A DNA stretch of 49,627 bases, taken from positions 1 to 49,627 of the forward strand of contig DATKUB010000043.1 of assembly GCA_035530875.1 (NCBI GenBank). The letters run 5' to 3'. The notes beneath the pieces were generated by a model. It made no database searches and was not told the DNA's origin. It saw only the letters and a program-made list of their open reading frames with translations. The translations under genes and the position numbers were made by a program. The first letter of the stretch is position 1. Each line of letters starts with the position of its first letter. The stretch comes from JANXYY01 sp035530875. GTDB taxonomy: Bacteria; Actinomycetota; Actinomycetes; Nanopelagicales; Nanopelagicaceae. Below, in pieces: positions 24,852 to 35,300 of the stretch.

Positions 24852-26029
24852 TTGCGAGTACCGGCCAAGAGCTCCGATTTGCCACTGTTATTACTCGAGA
24901 GGCAGTCGAATCAGATGTCGTTGCGGCCATGACGAATCTTGGCTGGCGAGTTGCCCTGCGGGCGCTGGATCTTCAAGAAGTACTTCTTAGCGCCGAGCAA
25001 GAACGGATTGAGCTTGTGCTAGTTGGCGGCGACAGACCTGATGGTCAGATGATTATGACCCTGATGGAACGCGGGATCCGAGTAATTGGTGTGATCGATT
25101 CTGCATTGGCTAAACCGCGGTTCCAGGCATATGGGGTGGTCAATGTGGTTCAGTACGAATCTCAAAATCCGGACCGACTAGTCCAAGATTTGGCCGCCCT
25201 ATTTCAATTGAGGCAGACAAACGGGCACCGTAATGGCGACCAACTAGGTCATTTCTTCTGCGTAGGCAGCGCTACCGGCTCGCCCGGTCGGACCAGCATC
25301 GCTTTGAACCTGGCGATGGAATCAGCGGATTTGGGCTATTCAACTCTGCTAACCGAGATTGATCGAATGGGCGGCGCCTTGGCGCAACAACTCGGCCTAA
25401 TCAATACCGCTTCAACCCTGACTCGGGCGCTTACTTCCAAACTTCCGATCGCACAATTTGCACCTGCCATCGCTCCTAACTTCCACGTGCTCACGGCGCC
25501 TCTTCAGCCCATGATGTTGGGGGAGGTAGATCCCCGAAATGCAGAGCAGCTCTGGCAGAAAGCGAGATCCGAATTTGAAATCTGCATCATAGATATCGGC
25601 TCGGTGAGTGATCTTTTTCAATTCACTCCACTAAAGCGGCGATTCGAAAGGCTCGTTGTCGACGTCCTGCGTCAGGCAAATGAGGTTTTCATGGTCGTTG
25701 GAGCGGATCCACAGAGTGTGGCGCGCACGCTCCGATCTCTAGATGCCCTTACTTCGGAACTGCCGGATCTTCACATTAGGCTAATCGCAAACAAAGTTCC
25801 GGCCCGACTAGGGCGTCGCCAGGGTGCTCGCGGCGACTTTTCGACAGAGGACCTAGTTCGAGCTTTTGCCACACACGAATTGGATATCCATCAGATCCCG
25901 CTGGATCTCGAACTTTTCGGCAGAGCTCTTAATCAGGGGCGGGCGCTGGCCGAGATGGCCCCACGTTCAAATGTCCGAAAGGCAATACGTCAACTCACCG
26001 AAGATGTATGGCCGGTGAAGGTAGCGTAG
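24848..26029 (+). CDS. CpaE-like / MinD-ParA superfamily protein with an atypical P-loop
   Basis: 393 residues, coupled to the SAF gene by ATGA. The N-terminal 120 residues look like the receiver-like domain of CpaE (VEQVVLVGGDRP-type fold: IELVLVGGDRPDGQMIMTLMERGIRVIGVI). The ATPase domain starts at about residue 133: FFCVGSATGSPGRTSIALNLAMESADLGYSTLLTEIDRMGGALAQQLG, with later IIDIGSVSDLF as the switch region. In the P-loop both lysines of the deviant Walker A motif (KGGxGKT) are absent; the pattern is GSPGRTS with Arg at the nucleotide-binding Lys position. Related actinobacterial proteins share the PGRT pattern as far as I recall, so this may be a family trait rather than a mutation. It is probably a localisation or scaffold protein rather than an active ATPase. 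Confidence 0.7.
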   Translation: MIASTGQELRFATVITREAVESDVVAAMTNLGWRVALRALDLQEVLLSAEQERIELVLVGGDRPDGQMIMTLMERGIRVIGVIDSALAKPRFQAYGVVNVVQYESQNPDRLVQDLAALFQLRQTNGHRNGDQLGHFFCVGSATGSPGRTSIALNLAMESADLGYSTLLTEIDRMGGALAQQLGLINTASTLTRALTSKLPIAQFAPAIAPNFHVLTAPLQPMMLGEVDPRNAEQLWQKARSEFEICIIDIGSVSDLFQFTPLKRRFERLVVDVLRQANEVFMVVGADPQSVARTLRSLDALTSELPDLHIRLIANKVPARLGRRQGARGDFSTEDLVRAFATHELDIHQIPLDLELFGRALNQGRALAEMAPRSNVRKAIRQLTEDVWPVKVA

Positions 26030-26038
26030 TTTAGATAA

Positions 26039-26695
26039 GTGGTTAAAGGACTAATCGTCGACTGGGGTGGCGTTCTCACGGGATCTGACTTTGATCCGTT
26101 CGAGGCATGGGCCAAGTCAGATGGTGTTGATTACGAGCACTATAGGGGCGTTCTTGCCGAGCTTCTTGGAACTTCGAGCAATCGAAATATTTCGGCTTCC
26201 GATAGCCAATCAAACCCAATTCATGCACTTGAGCGCGGCGAGTTGGCGAATCCAGATTTTGAAAAACTACTCGCTAAGCGACTGCGCACCAGCGATGGGT
26301 CACCCGTAAATCATGTGGGAATGCTGGAGCGAATGTTCTCGCAACTTCAACACGCCCCAGAGATGAATGCGCTCGTAAAGCGCGCCCACGGCATGGGGTT
26401 CTCCACCGCGCTTCTTTCGAACTCGTGGGGAAACGCGTATCCACGGGATCTCTGGTCGGAGATGTTTGATGCTGTGCTGATTTCCGGCGAAGTAGGACTT
26501 CGTAAACCGGAACCGGAAATCTATCTTCTGGCAGCAAGACAGCTCGGACTAGCTCCAGAAGAATGTGTATTCGTGGACGATTTAGCGATCAACATTCGGG
26601 GTGCGCTAACCGTTGGAATGATCGGTGTCCATCATAAGTCCTACACCGAGACGCTATTTGAGTTAGAAGCGATTCTGGGCGTGAGCCTCTCATAG
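26039..26695 (+). CDS. HAD-superfamily hydrolase
   Basis: 218 residues from GTG at 26039. HAD motif I reads IVDWGGVLT: the nucleophile Asp8 is present, the usual second Asp two residues on is Gly, a variant common in DxGGVL subfamilies (YihX and epoxide hydrolase N-terminal-like). Motif II is LLSNSWGN, motif III LRKPEPEIY and motif IV CVFVDDLAINIRGA. The cap is helical and sits between motifs I and II (subclass I). Substrate cannot be told; sugar phosphates or small phosphoesters are usual. It follows the CpaE-like gene by 9 bases and probably shares its transcript. Confidence 0.85.
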   Translation: MVKGLIVDWGGVLTGSDFDPFEAWAKSDGVDYEHYRGVLAELLGTSSNRNISASDSQSNPIHALERGELANPDFEKLLAKRLRTSDGSPVNHVGMLERMFSQLQHAPEMNALVKRAHGMGFSTALLSNSWGNAYPRDLWSEMFDAVLISGEVGLRKPEPEIYLLAARQLGLAPEECVFVDDLAINIRGALTVGMIGVHHKSYTETLFELEAILGVSLS

Positions 26696-26704
26696 TGACA
26701 TGAT

Positions 26705-27214
26705 GTGCCGGTGCGTATATATGTACCAGCCACTTTGGCGCATCTTCGTGAACTACTGGACAACGGTGTTCATGATCCAAGCGATGGGATTTCCGCGTTT
26801 GCGGTTACTGGGGCGCTGCGTCAGTGGTTTCAAAGCGGCGATGAGGAAGAGCTTGAATATGCCGCCACCTCGGATGCGGCCTATGCCGCGCTACATCTGT
26901 TGGCGCTCAACCCACAACCGCCCATGCGGCGCGTTGTGATTGCCGCTGACATCAACTCCTCGCTCGTGCGGCCGGCACCAGAGCACGATCGGGCACGAGT
27001 CGTAATCGAGGGACCGTTAAAGCTCTCCCAAGTTGAATCCGTCTTGGTTGATGGCGACGATGCGGTTCCGGATGTAAGTATTGCTGTTGGAGTCTTGGCC
27101 AGCAGCGAGCTTGGAGATCGAGATGCTGAGTTCCTCGTCAGCCAGGCAGAAGGGCACGAGTTGCTCTGGTATGCGGCATCGGAGATCTCGGAACTACTTC
27201 TCGTCGACGGCTGA
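26705..27214 (+). CDS. DUF6912-like conserved hypothetical protein
   Basis: 169 residues from GTG at 26705 (MPVRIYVPATLAHLRELL). The protein has an N-terminal IYVPATLxxLRELL motif, a middle helix region (GALRQWFQSGDEEELEYAATSDAAYAALHLL) and a C-terminal region ending LLWYAASEISELLLV. This agrees with an uncharacterised actinobacterial family, which I believe is DUF6912, found between the HAD gene and the PdtaS kinase gene. No catalytic or binding motif is visible. The spacing of 3 bases to the kinase start suggests co-translation. Confidence 0.55.
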   Translation: MPVRIYVPATLAHLRELLDNGVHDPSDGISAFAVTGALRQWFQSGDEEELEYAATSDAAYAALHLLALNPQPPMRRVVIAADINSSLVRPAPEHDRARVVIEGPLKLSQVESVLVDGDDAVPDVSIAVGVLASSELGDRDAEFLVSQAEGHELLWYAASEISELLLVDG

Positions 27215-27217
27215 TCC

Positions 27218-28699
27218 ATGGCTGATCTAGATGACCTGGTTCGAAATCGAACTACCTTAACCATCGGGGATCTTGAGAAACTCCATGCCGTAGTTGCTGA
27301 TTGGCAACTGCTTGCTGATCTGTCTTTTGCAGACTTGCTCCTTTGGGTTCCGCTGCGCGTAAACGAGCGAAATTGGCCGCTCGGTCACGTGGTTGTGGGT
27401 CAAATCAGGCCGACGACCGGCGCTACGGTCCATGAAGCGGATCTACTCGGCACCAAAATTGCGTGGGGCGATCGACCGAATATCGACAGCGCTCTGTCGC
27501 AGGAGAAGATATTTAGGGAACGAGACCCGGAGATCCGCGCCGGCATTCCCGTACGAGAAGAGATGATTCCGGTAATCAATGAGGGTAGGGCGATTGCCGT
27601 CATCAGTCGGCATACCAATTCAGGGGCGGGCCGCACACCGAGTCGACTCGAACTAACCTACTTACAGACAGCCAATGACTTGTCAGAGATGATTGCGGTT
27701 GGACGGTTTCCCTATGAGGAGAATGATTCGACCAATCTGACAAAATCCAGAACCAGGGTCGGTGACGGTCTCATGCGCTTGGATTCCGCCGGGGTCGTGA
27801 CATATGCGAGCCCAAATGCGCTTTCTGCCTTAAGGAGGCTGGGATTAACCAGCAGTCTTGAAGGTTCGGTTCTGGGCACAGTCGTGGCACACCTGGCCCG
27901 CAGGCGCTCGGATCGGGCACCTAAAGAACAGTCCTGGGTGAGCCTGTTAAGCGGCAAGAACTCGGTGGTATCAGAACTTGAAATAGCTAATGGCGTAATA
28001 GATTTTCGGGTGCTTCCGCTGATTCCGGCGGGTCAGCGCACCGGGGCGATCGTGCTAATTCACGATGTGACAGATATTCGTCGCCGCGAGAGAGAACTGA
28101 TCACAAAGGATGCGACAATCCGTGAAATTCATCATCGGGTGAAGAACAATCTGCAAACAGTTACGGCCCTGCTCAGGCTCCAGGCGCGAAGACTGTCGGA
28201 TCCGGCCGGCCGCGCGGCTCTTGAAGAGGCGGTGCGTCGGGTTGGATCGATTGCAGTCGTCCACGAGACTTTGTCGACCACCGGGCAGGATCGGGTTGCT
28301 TTCGATGAGGTTGCCGATCGAGTTATCGCCTCGGTCGTCGAGGTGGCTGCTACCGCAGGAGTCGTGAGTGCCGAACGAGTAGGAGAGTTTGGCCTGCTTG
28401 CGCCAGCAATTGCGACCCCACTTGCCATGGTTTTGGCTGAACTGGTTCAGAATGCAATTGAGCACGGCTTGGGCGAAGTCGCGGGCCACCTTGAGGTGCG
28501 GGTGGTGCGTAATACGACCAAACTCCAGATGATTGTCTCCGACGATGGGGTCGGACTACCCCCAGGTTTCAGCCTTGAAGGGTCCACAAATTTGGGATTA
28601 CAGATCGTCCGTACGCTCACTGAAAATGAACTAGGTGGCCAAATCTTGGTAAACCGGGTTGAAAATGGAACCGAAGTAGTGGTGGAAATACCGCTCTAG
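27218..28699 (+). CDS. pdtaS: Sensor histidine kinase PdtaS (HisKA_2 type)
   Basis: 493 residues. Order: GAF-like domain (about residues 1-150), PAS domain (about 180-290, DGLMRLDSAGVVTYASPNALSALRRLG), HisKA_2 box REIHHRVKNNLQTVTALLRLQARR with phospho-His at 305 or 306, then HATPase_c with ELVQNAIEHG, DDGVGLP and NLGLQIVRTL. It is a soluble cytosolic kinase; the mycobacterial counterpart (Rv3220c) phosphorylates the RNA-binding antiterminator PdtaR and responds to metals and nitric oxide. The pdtaR gene is not in the window. The partner whiB1-type gene is convergent with a 4 base overlap, as in M. tuberculosis. Confidence 0.92.
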   Translation: MADLDDLVRNRTTLTIGDLEKLHAVVADWQLLADLSFADLLLWVPLRVNERNWPLGHVVVGQIRPTTGATVHEADLLGTKIAWGDRPNIDSALSQEKIFRERDPEIRAGIPVREEMIPVINEGRAIAVISRHTNSGAGRTPSRLELTYLQTANDLSEMIAVGRFPYEENDSTNLTKSRTRVGDGLMRLDSAGVVTYASPNALSALRRLGLTSSLEGSVLGTVVAHLARRRSDRAPKEQSWVSLLSGKNSVVSELEIANGVIDFRVLPLIPAGQRTGAIVLIHDVTDIRRRERELITKDATIREIHHRVKNNLQTVTALLRLQARRLSDPAGRAALEEAVRRVGSIAVVHETLSTTGQDRVAFDEVADRVIASVVEVAATAGVVSAERVGEFGLLAPAIATPLAMVLAELVQNAIEHGLGEVAGHLEVRVVRNTTKLQMIVSDDGVGLPPGFSLEGSTNLGLQIVRTLTENELGGQILVNRVENGTEVVVEIPL

Positions 28700-28950
28700 C
28701 CGGCCGTGCGAGCCCGATTTCGCGCAGCCCGTCGCTTGAGAGCCCGACGCTCGTCTTCAGAAAGGCCGCCCCAGACTCCAGCGTCTTGACCGCTCTCCAG
28801 CGCCCAGGCCAGGCACGGCTCAATCACTGGGCAACGACGGCAGACCGCTTTGGCTTCCTCAATTTGGAGCAAGGCTGGACCGGTATTGCCGACCGGGAAG
28901 AAGAGTTCCGGGTCTTCATCCCGACAAGCGGCCTCATGGCGCCAATCCAT
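28696..28950 (-). CDS. whiB1: WhiB1-type iron-sulfur regulator
   Basis: 84 residues from ATG at 28950, with AGGA seven bases upstream. WRHEAACRDEDPELFFPVGN, AVCRRCPVIEPC supply the four cluster cysteines; GVWGGLSEDERRALKRRAARNRARTAG is the turn plus the basic, Arg-rich tail of WhiB1. In mycobacteria WhiB1 is essential, holds a nitric-oxide-sensitive 4Fe-4S cluster and binds the primary sigma factor. The gene is alone on the minus strand between two plus-strand runs and converges on pdtaS. A CRP-like half palindrome lies in its upstream region. Confidence 0.92.
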   Translation of the reverse strand: MDWRHEAACRDEDPELFFPVGNTGPALLQIEEAKAVCRRCPVIEPCLAWALESGQDAGVWGGLSEDERRALKRRAARNRARTAG

Positions 28951-29268
28951 TGGTTTTTCCTACTTCCATCGCGATCAGGGTGGAGTCGACTACAACGCCT
29001 TGTGACTCCCGTATATGTGAACAAATGCACGAGCGTGAGCATTCCGCTCAGACCGCACCATTCTTCCCGCTAAAAGGCTCCGGTACAAGGCACTTGGCAG
29101 ATAAAGTCGCGATTCACCCAATTTTCTCCAGGTGATCTCAGCCATAACTCATTTACGGGCAACTTTTCGGTTGGCCCAGTCAGCTAGGAACCTGGTCTGA
29201 ACCTGTCCTGACGGCGAAGCATGGAGTGTCAGCCCCCAGATGTCACCTGATTCGGGTCTACTTATGCC
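28951..29268. other. Divergent intergenic region between whiB1 and adnA (318 bp)
   Basis: No credible gene is seen. It must hold the whiB1 promoter (minus) and the adnA promoter (plus). TGTGA-N6-GCACG at 29016-29031 resembles a CRP-type site. A bulged hairpin pairs GGGCAAC (29157-29163) with GTT-G-GCCC (29170-29177). I could not assign -10 and -35 elements with confidence. Confidence 0.6.
29016..29031. promoter_or_regulatory. CRP-like site upstream of whiB1
   Basis: TGTGA (29016-29020), six bases, GCACG (29027-29031): a full left half-site and an imperfect right half-site, 66 bp upstream of the whiB1 start. M. tuberculosis whiB1 is controlled by cAMP-CRP, so the position is sensible, but one degenerate site is weak evidence. 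Confidence 0.3.
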
Positions 29269-32200
29269 ATGGCTCCTTCGCTTCGACTTCAGCGACCCGA
29301 GCTTGCTCCCACCATAAATCTCGACCAGCGGCAGCACCAGGCGGTCTCTCATCGGGGCTCGCCACTGCTAATTCTCGGTGGCCCAGGTACGGGCAAGACC
29401 ACAACCCTGATCGCCAGCGCCGTCCATCGAATTGAAAGCGGGCTTCCGCCGGGCAAACTGCTGATCTTGGCCTATGGCCGGGAGCGTGCATCGGCGCTCC
29501 GCGATGAGATCGTGACGCGAGTAGGGGCTACCGTTCGGGAGCCGCTGGCTCGCACCTTCCACTCCTTCTCTTTCAGCGTGCTCCGTCAGGCGGCGATTAG
29601 AGACGGCTTACCTGCCCCAGTACTACTTTCGGGCGCTGAACAAGACCTTTGGATTCGGGACCTGCTGGCCGGAAACCAGGCGGATGAACTAAACCGATGG
29701 CCATCTTTTGTAATCCCCGCGCTTGGCACCAACGGATTTGTACGGGAATTGCGCGATCTAATCCTTAGGGCAAGTGAGCGGAATATGTCGCCCGCCGAAT
29801 TGGCCGAACTTGGATCTCGACATCAGCGTCCCGAATGGGTGGCTGCTGCCGATTTCTACACTGAGTATTTGGCGACCCTAGACCAGCGGTCAATCCGGAC
29901 GATTGACACTAGCGAAATCGTTGTCGGGTGCTGGGATGCACTTAATAGCGATCCGCAACTGCTTGCCTGGATCAGGTCCGAACTCGAAGTAGTGATGGTC
30001 GATGAATACCAGGAGAGCGATCCCGCCCAGCGGGCTCTGCTCGAATTGATTTCTCCGCGTGAATTGCTCATAACGCTCGATCCAGATTCAGCCATTGGCA
30101 GGTTTCGCGGCGCAGACCCAGAAGGCGCGCTGGCCAGTTTTGACCGATTCGGTCCGGACGGGAAAGTTTTTCACTTGCCCACGGTCTATCGGAATGAAAG
30201 GGCAATTGCCGAGCTCGGCACTAAGGTCGCCAATCGGATACATCGAAGTGGACTTCAGCGCCAGCGCGATTGCCCAGTCACGGCCGCGGAAGGCACCGTG
30301 GAAGTCCTTAGATACAAGTCGGTTGGCCGCGAAGTTGCTGCCGTAGCCCAAGCAATGCGCAGGGCCCACCTGGACGAGGGAATCCCTTACTCTCAGATGG
30401 CCGTGATACTTCGGAACCCATCAACGCTGGCCAGTTCTATCCAACGGGCTTTCTCGATTGCCTCCGTTCCAATCAATCTCGACGTGGGTGCCACTGCGCT
30501 TGCGCATCATTCAGCGGTCAAACCTCTTCTGCAGATTGCCATGATCGCGCTGGCGCCAAAGACTCTCACCTACGACGTAGTCGAAGAATTGCTTTACTCG
30601 GCCTATGGCGGCGCCGATGCGCTGGCTATGCGGCGACTTCGAGCTGAATTGCGCAAGCAAGCCGCAGCGATCGGTGATAGCCGAGGCTTTCCGGAATTGC
30701 TGGTTGAAGCCGTGAGTACGCCAATGGCCGATTTGGATCAGAACGTCGCCGCACCAGCGCTTCGAATCCGTACTTTGATCGAAAAGGCTCGAGCGGCGGG
30801 TCGAGGTCAGTTGGCCCACGGTGAAGATGTCCTCTGGGCCATTTGGAGTAATGCCGTGGTTGATGGCCAGCAGGTGAGCGAACTCTGGGCCGAGTTAGCC
30901 ATGCGGTCAGGACGACGCGGCGTACAGGCCGATTCGGATCTAGATGCCGTGATTAATCTCTTTGAAAGCGCCGCTCGATTCAGCCAACGATCACCAGGAG
31001 CCAGCCCCATCGCTTTCTTCGAGGACCTAATGGGCCAGACTATTTTGGCCGACACGATCTCAGCCAAGGCGCCAGCAGGCGAGCGGGTGGAGATCCTTAC
31101 CGTCCACTCGGCCAAAGGTCGCCAATGGCGTTTTGTCGCCGTTGTCGGCCTACAAGAAGGTGGGTGGCCCAACCTCAAAGCGCGTGGCTCGCTGCTTGGG
31201 AGCGAGCGGCTAGTGGAAATACTGTCCGGTCGAACCAACCAGTCCGAACTGGAATTCACTCTTGGGACAAATACCGCACTCTTAGACGATGAACGACGTC
31301 TTTTTCACGTCGCCCTCACTCGGGCGGAGCAGCGGCTGCTCATAACGGCAGTAGATAGCGAGGACGAACAGCCTTCCCAATTTTTCAATGAAATTGTCGA
31401 AGAGCCCGACCGACCAGTCTTCGCCGAGGTTGCCCGAAGTCTTACCCTGCCAGCGCTGATTTCAAGGCTTCGTCAACTAGCCGAGGCTAGGCAAACAGCG
31501 GAGTCCAGCGGTGTTGACGCTTCGATTTTTGCCCCAAATTTACTTAGCGAACTTGCCAGGGCGGGCGTTCGAGCAGCAGATCCGGCAAATTGGTGGGGGT
31601 TGCTTCCACTATCTGATGAGCGCCCGCTTGCGCCGCAAGGGCAACCTATTCGAGTATCCCCAAGTAGCGTCGATGCATTTGAAAAGTGCCAACTTCGTTG
31701 GCTGTTGGAACGGCATGGCGGAACAAGTGGCGAAATCGGCGCGCAGGCGATTGGCACAGCAATCCACTCAGTCGTGGCCAAACTCGCCCAGCAGCCGGAG
31801 CTGTCTAAGGCAGATTTGAGCGAAGAAATCGACCGCATCTGGCCTTCCTTAGATGTTGGTACCGGTTGGAGCGCTCGCCGAGAGCGAAACCGGGTGGAAG
31901 AGATGCTCGAAAAATTTATGGTTTGGCATCGCCAGAACAGTAGGTCTCTGGTTGGCACGGAGGAATCGTTTGAATTCGAATTGGATCGTGCTCTAGTTAG
32001 AGGCTCAATTGATCGTCTCGAAATCACCAGCGATGGCGCTTACGTAGTTGTAGACCTAAAGACCGGTTCCACCCCACTTACGGTAGAAGATGGATCCAAC
32101 ACGGCTCAACTGCAGTTGTACCAACTCGCAGTGATCGCTGGTGCCGTTGAGAAGGCGGGCGCTAGTGCGTCAAGTGCGGGTGCCGAATTACTTTACGTCG

Positions 32201-32397
32201 GAAATTCAGCTAAGAAAGCAACTGTTCGGAGCCAAGCACCGATTGATCTTGAGTTAGTTAGCGCACGGCTAATGGAAGCCGCAGAGGGAATGTCGGGCAA
32301 TAAGTTTGAGGCCATTGAGAATGAGCTCTGCCGTAATTGCAATGTTCGTAGCAGTTGTCCCTTAATGCTCGACGGTCGGTCAGTGATTCAACCGTGA
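29269..32397 (+). CDS. adnA: Helicase-nuclease subunit AdnA
   Basis: 1042 residues. N-terminal UvrD-like motor: Walker A GGPGTGKTT with Lys43, motif II VVMVDEYQES, motif VI VALTRAEQRL. Motif III is LDPDSAIGRFRGA, lacking the usual Gln, in keeping with AdnA being the weaker motor of the pair. The C-terminal 300 residues are a RecB-like nuclease: FEKCQLRWLLERHGG, GTAIHSVV, SIDRLEITSDGAYVVVDLKTG (catalytic Asp and Lys) and CRNCNVRSSC, which with the earlier Cys would form the AddB/Cas4-type 4Fe-4S cluster. AdnAB resects double-strand breaks in actinobacteria in place of RecBCD. The stop overlaps the adnB start. Corresponds to Rv3202c. Confidence 0.9.
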   Translation: MAPSLRLQRPELAPTINLDQRQHQAVSHRGSPLLILGGPGTGKTTTLIASAVHRIESGLPPGKLLILAYGRERASALRDEIVTRVGATVREPLARTFHSFSFSVLRQAAIRDGLPAPVLLSGAEQDLWIRDLLAGNQADELNRWPSFVIPALGTNGFVRELRDLILRASERNMSPAELAELGSRHQRPEWVAAADFYTEYLATLDQRSIRTIDTSEIVVGCWDALNSDPQLLAWIRSELEVVMVDEYQESDPAQRALLELISPRELLITLDPDSAIGRFRGADPEGALASFDRFGPDGKVFHLPTVYRNERAIAELGTKVANRIHRSGLQRQRDCPVTAAEGTVEVLRYKSVGREVAAVAQAMRRAHLDEGIPYSQMAVILRNPSTLASSIQRAFSIASVPINLDVGATALAHHSAVKPLLQIAMIALAPKTLTYDVVEELLYSAYGGADALAMRRLRAELRKQAAAIGDSRGFPELLVEAVSTPMADLDQNVAAPALRIRTLIEKARAAGRGQLAHGEDVLWAIWSNAVVDGQQVSELWAELAMRSGRRGVQADSDLDAVINLFESAARFSQRSPGASPIAFFEDLMGQTILADTISAKAPAGERVEILTVHSAKGRQWRFVAVVGLQEGGWPNLKARGSLLGSERLVEILSGRTNQSELEFTLGTNTALLDDERRLFHVALTRAEQRLLITAVDSEDEQPSQFFNEIVEEPDRPVFAEVARSLTLPALISRLRQLAEARQTAESSGVDASIFAPNLLSELARAGVRAADPANWWGLLPLSDERPLAPQGQPIRVSPSSVDAFEKCQLRWLLERHGGTSGEIGAQAIGTAIHSVVAKLAQQPELSKADLSEEIDRIWPSLDVGTGWSARRERNRVEEMLEKFMVWHRQNSRSLVGTEESFEFELDRALVRGSIDRLEITSDGAYVVVDLKTGSTPLTVEDGSNTAQLQLYQLAVIAGAVEKAGASASSAGAELLYVGNSAKKATVRSQAPIDLELVSARLMEAAEGMSGNKFEAIENELCRNCNVRSSCPLMLDGRSVIQP

Positions 32398-35300
32398 CTC
32401 TTCGATTCAGCGCTAGAGACATTGCCGAACGAATTGGGCTCGACCTGCCCACCATCGAGCAGGAGCGCATCATTGAAGCTCCGCTTACTCCGGCGGTGGT
32501 TATCGCAGGCGCCGGCTCTGGCAAGACCGAAACGATGAGCTCAAGACTGGTCTATCTGGTCGCAAATAACCTGATTGAGCCAGAGCGAGTGCTCGGCTTG
32601 ACGTTCACTAAAAAGGCCGCAACCGAATTGTCGCAGCGGGTTCGCAGACGCCTGGCGCTACTTGGTCGCGCCGGACTTATCGGTGCTGGCTCGGGCGAAG
32701 TTTCAATTAGCACCTACCACTCATACGCCGGCCGCATCTTGGGCGAACATGCGCTTCGAATCGGGGTCGAACCACCTAGTCGGATTGCTGGCGAGGCCAG
32801 GGTCTGGCTCCTGGCGGATCGAATTGTCAGTCGTTATGACGGGACGATGTCTTCGACAAACTCGAGCCCTTCATCGGTAACTGGCTACGTAATTGATCTG
32901 GCAAATGAGATGGCTGAGCATGGCGTAACAGTTGAAGAGGTGACCACATTCACCTCCAAATTAGTAGACGAACTGATGGCCATTGACTCAGATGATCGAT
33001 ACGGCATGCAGCTGCCGGTGCGTGAGATAGTCGAGCGACAACGCTCCAGATTGGAACTGCTTCCGCTGGTTCAACTTTTTCAGGAGGCTAAAAGCGTCGA
33101 AGGTGAACTCTCCTTCGACGACCAGATGTCGCTCGCGGCCCAAATTGCCGCCCAAATTCCTTCGGTTGGTGAACTCGAACGTAGCCGGTATGGAGTAGTT
33201 CTCCTTGACGAGTATCAAGATACAAGCCAGAGCCAGTTGCTACTTATGAAATCCTTATTCGGCAATGGGCACCCGGTGACCGCTGTCGGAGATCCTTGCC
33301 AATCCATTTATGGCTGGCGTGGTGCAAGTGCTCATACGTTGGAGAGTTTCCCCAGTGAATTTCCTGGTGCCGACGGAGCCAGGGCAGAGACCTACCCTCT
33401 CATGATCAGTTGGCGCAACGACACATCGATACTTGCCGCCGCGAATGAAGTATCTGGGGAGATTCGGGCACTGGCTGATACTCCGCTACTTGCTAGCCCT
33501 AAGGCAACACAAGGCGAACTCGTATGCGGCCTCTACGAATCCACAGCGCACGAGGCCTCAGCGATCGGCCAATTCATAAAGGAACGCTGGCAGGAAGGCT
33601 CGAACAGCAGTGCCGTTCTTGTGCGCAAACGGTCGCAGATTCCACTGATCGAATCTGCACTCCGATCACATCACTTGCCCGTAGAAGTAGTTGGCGTCGG
33701 CGGCCTTCTGCTGACCCCCGAAGTAGCAGATCTACAAGCGACCCTTGAGGTTCTGGTGAATCCCGAAGCCGGGAATTCGCTTATGCGTCTTCTCACCGGA
33801 GCGCGCTGGCGTATTGGGGCACATGACCTGGTGGCACTGGCAAGGTACGCCGCAACTCTGATCAAGGACGTGGAGCCAACTGACGATGGAGATGAAGCCA
33901 GAAGCATTATTGATGCCCTTGATCAGATTGAGAACGCACCTCGAGAGATATTCTCGGAGTTGGGTTTCGAGCGCTTAACTCGGCTGTCACGGGAGTTGTC
34001 TCGATTGCGTCGAAGCCTGGGATCGGCGCTTCCGGATCTGATTCTGGAGGTTGAATACTCATTGGGCGTTGATCTTGAGGTTGGCGCTCACCCAAGGTCA
34101 GCTACTCACGCTAGAGCGCATCTGGATCGATTCCTCGAGGAAGCCGTAGATTTTTCCGAAGGCGGCGGAGGCAGCGCAGTACTCCGTTCATTTCTTTCAT
34201 ATTTGCAGACCGCAAGTTCGGCAGAGCGGGGCTTGAAACCAGGCGAGGCCGAGGTGAGTACCTCAGTTGTACAGATCCTTACTATTCACGGGGCCAAGGG
34301 CCTTGAATGGGACGTCGTGGCGGTCGCTGGTCTTACAGAAGGTACGTTTCCAAGTAAGGATCGAGGCGACGACAACTGGTTACGCCGAGCGGCCGTGCTG
34401 CCCTTTGCCCTGCGTGGGGATAAAACGGCGTTGCCGGAATTCGAATACCTGCGCGCCGCGACTCAGTCAGATCTGGCAGATTTCGCGGCGGAGTTCGCAC
34501 TTGCTTGCTCGACCCATGCGCAACGGGAGGAAATTCGACTCGGATATGTGGCGATAACAAGGGCAAAACACTCTCTCTTCTGCACTTCGTCGTGGTGGGG
34601 GAGCGGAAAAAAAGCGACAGGTCCGAGCCAGATCTATGAGACGGTCCGACGCATTGCTGAAACTGAGGGCGCGATAGTTTGCGATACGCCGCTGCCTTTA
34701 GAGAAAACGAATCCGATTTTGGAAACTAAGAATTCGATCACGTGGCCATTTGATCCGCTGGGATCACGCCGAAGTTCGGTCGATACCGCTGCAGAGTTAA
34801 CAATGTTTGCGATTCGTAACTCAACGCCGGTGCCCGAGCCACTCGATTCTGAGCAGGAATCATTGTTGAAGGATGCGCAGACCTTGCTGCGAGAGTTGGC
34901 CGGGCGGCTACGCGATGCTGGAGATTTTGTTTCACTCCCACCTCGCCTGTCGGTCTCGACGCTCATCGAATTATCGACAGATCCCGTAAGACTGGCACGG
35001 CAGATCCGTCGCCCGCTGCCAAAGGAACCGAACCGCATAGCAAGGCGCGGTACTGAATTTCATCAGTGGCTAGAAGGTCAATTCGGTTCGTCGTCGCTGC
35101 TGGATCTCGATGAACTTCCGGGTTCGGCGGATGCGGATGCTGTCAATGATGGCGATCTCAAGCAATTGCAGAGCGCTTGGAGCAAGAGTGATTGGGCAAG
35201 CCGCTCGCCGATAGAAGTTGAAATTCCATTCGAGACGCAGATTGATACCATCGTCTTGCGCGGTCGTATTGATGCTGTCTATCAGAACGCAGATGGAAGT

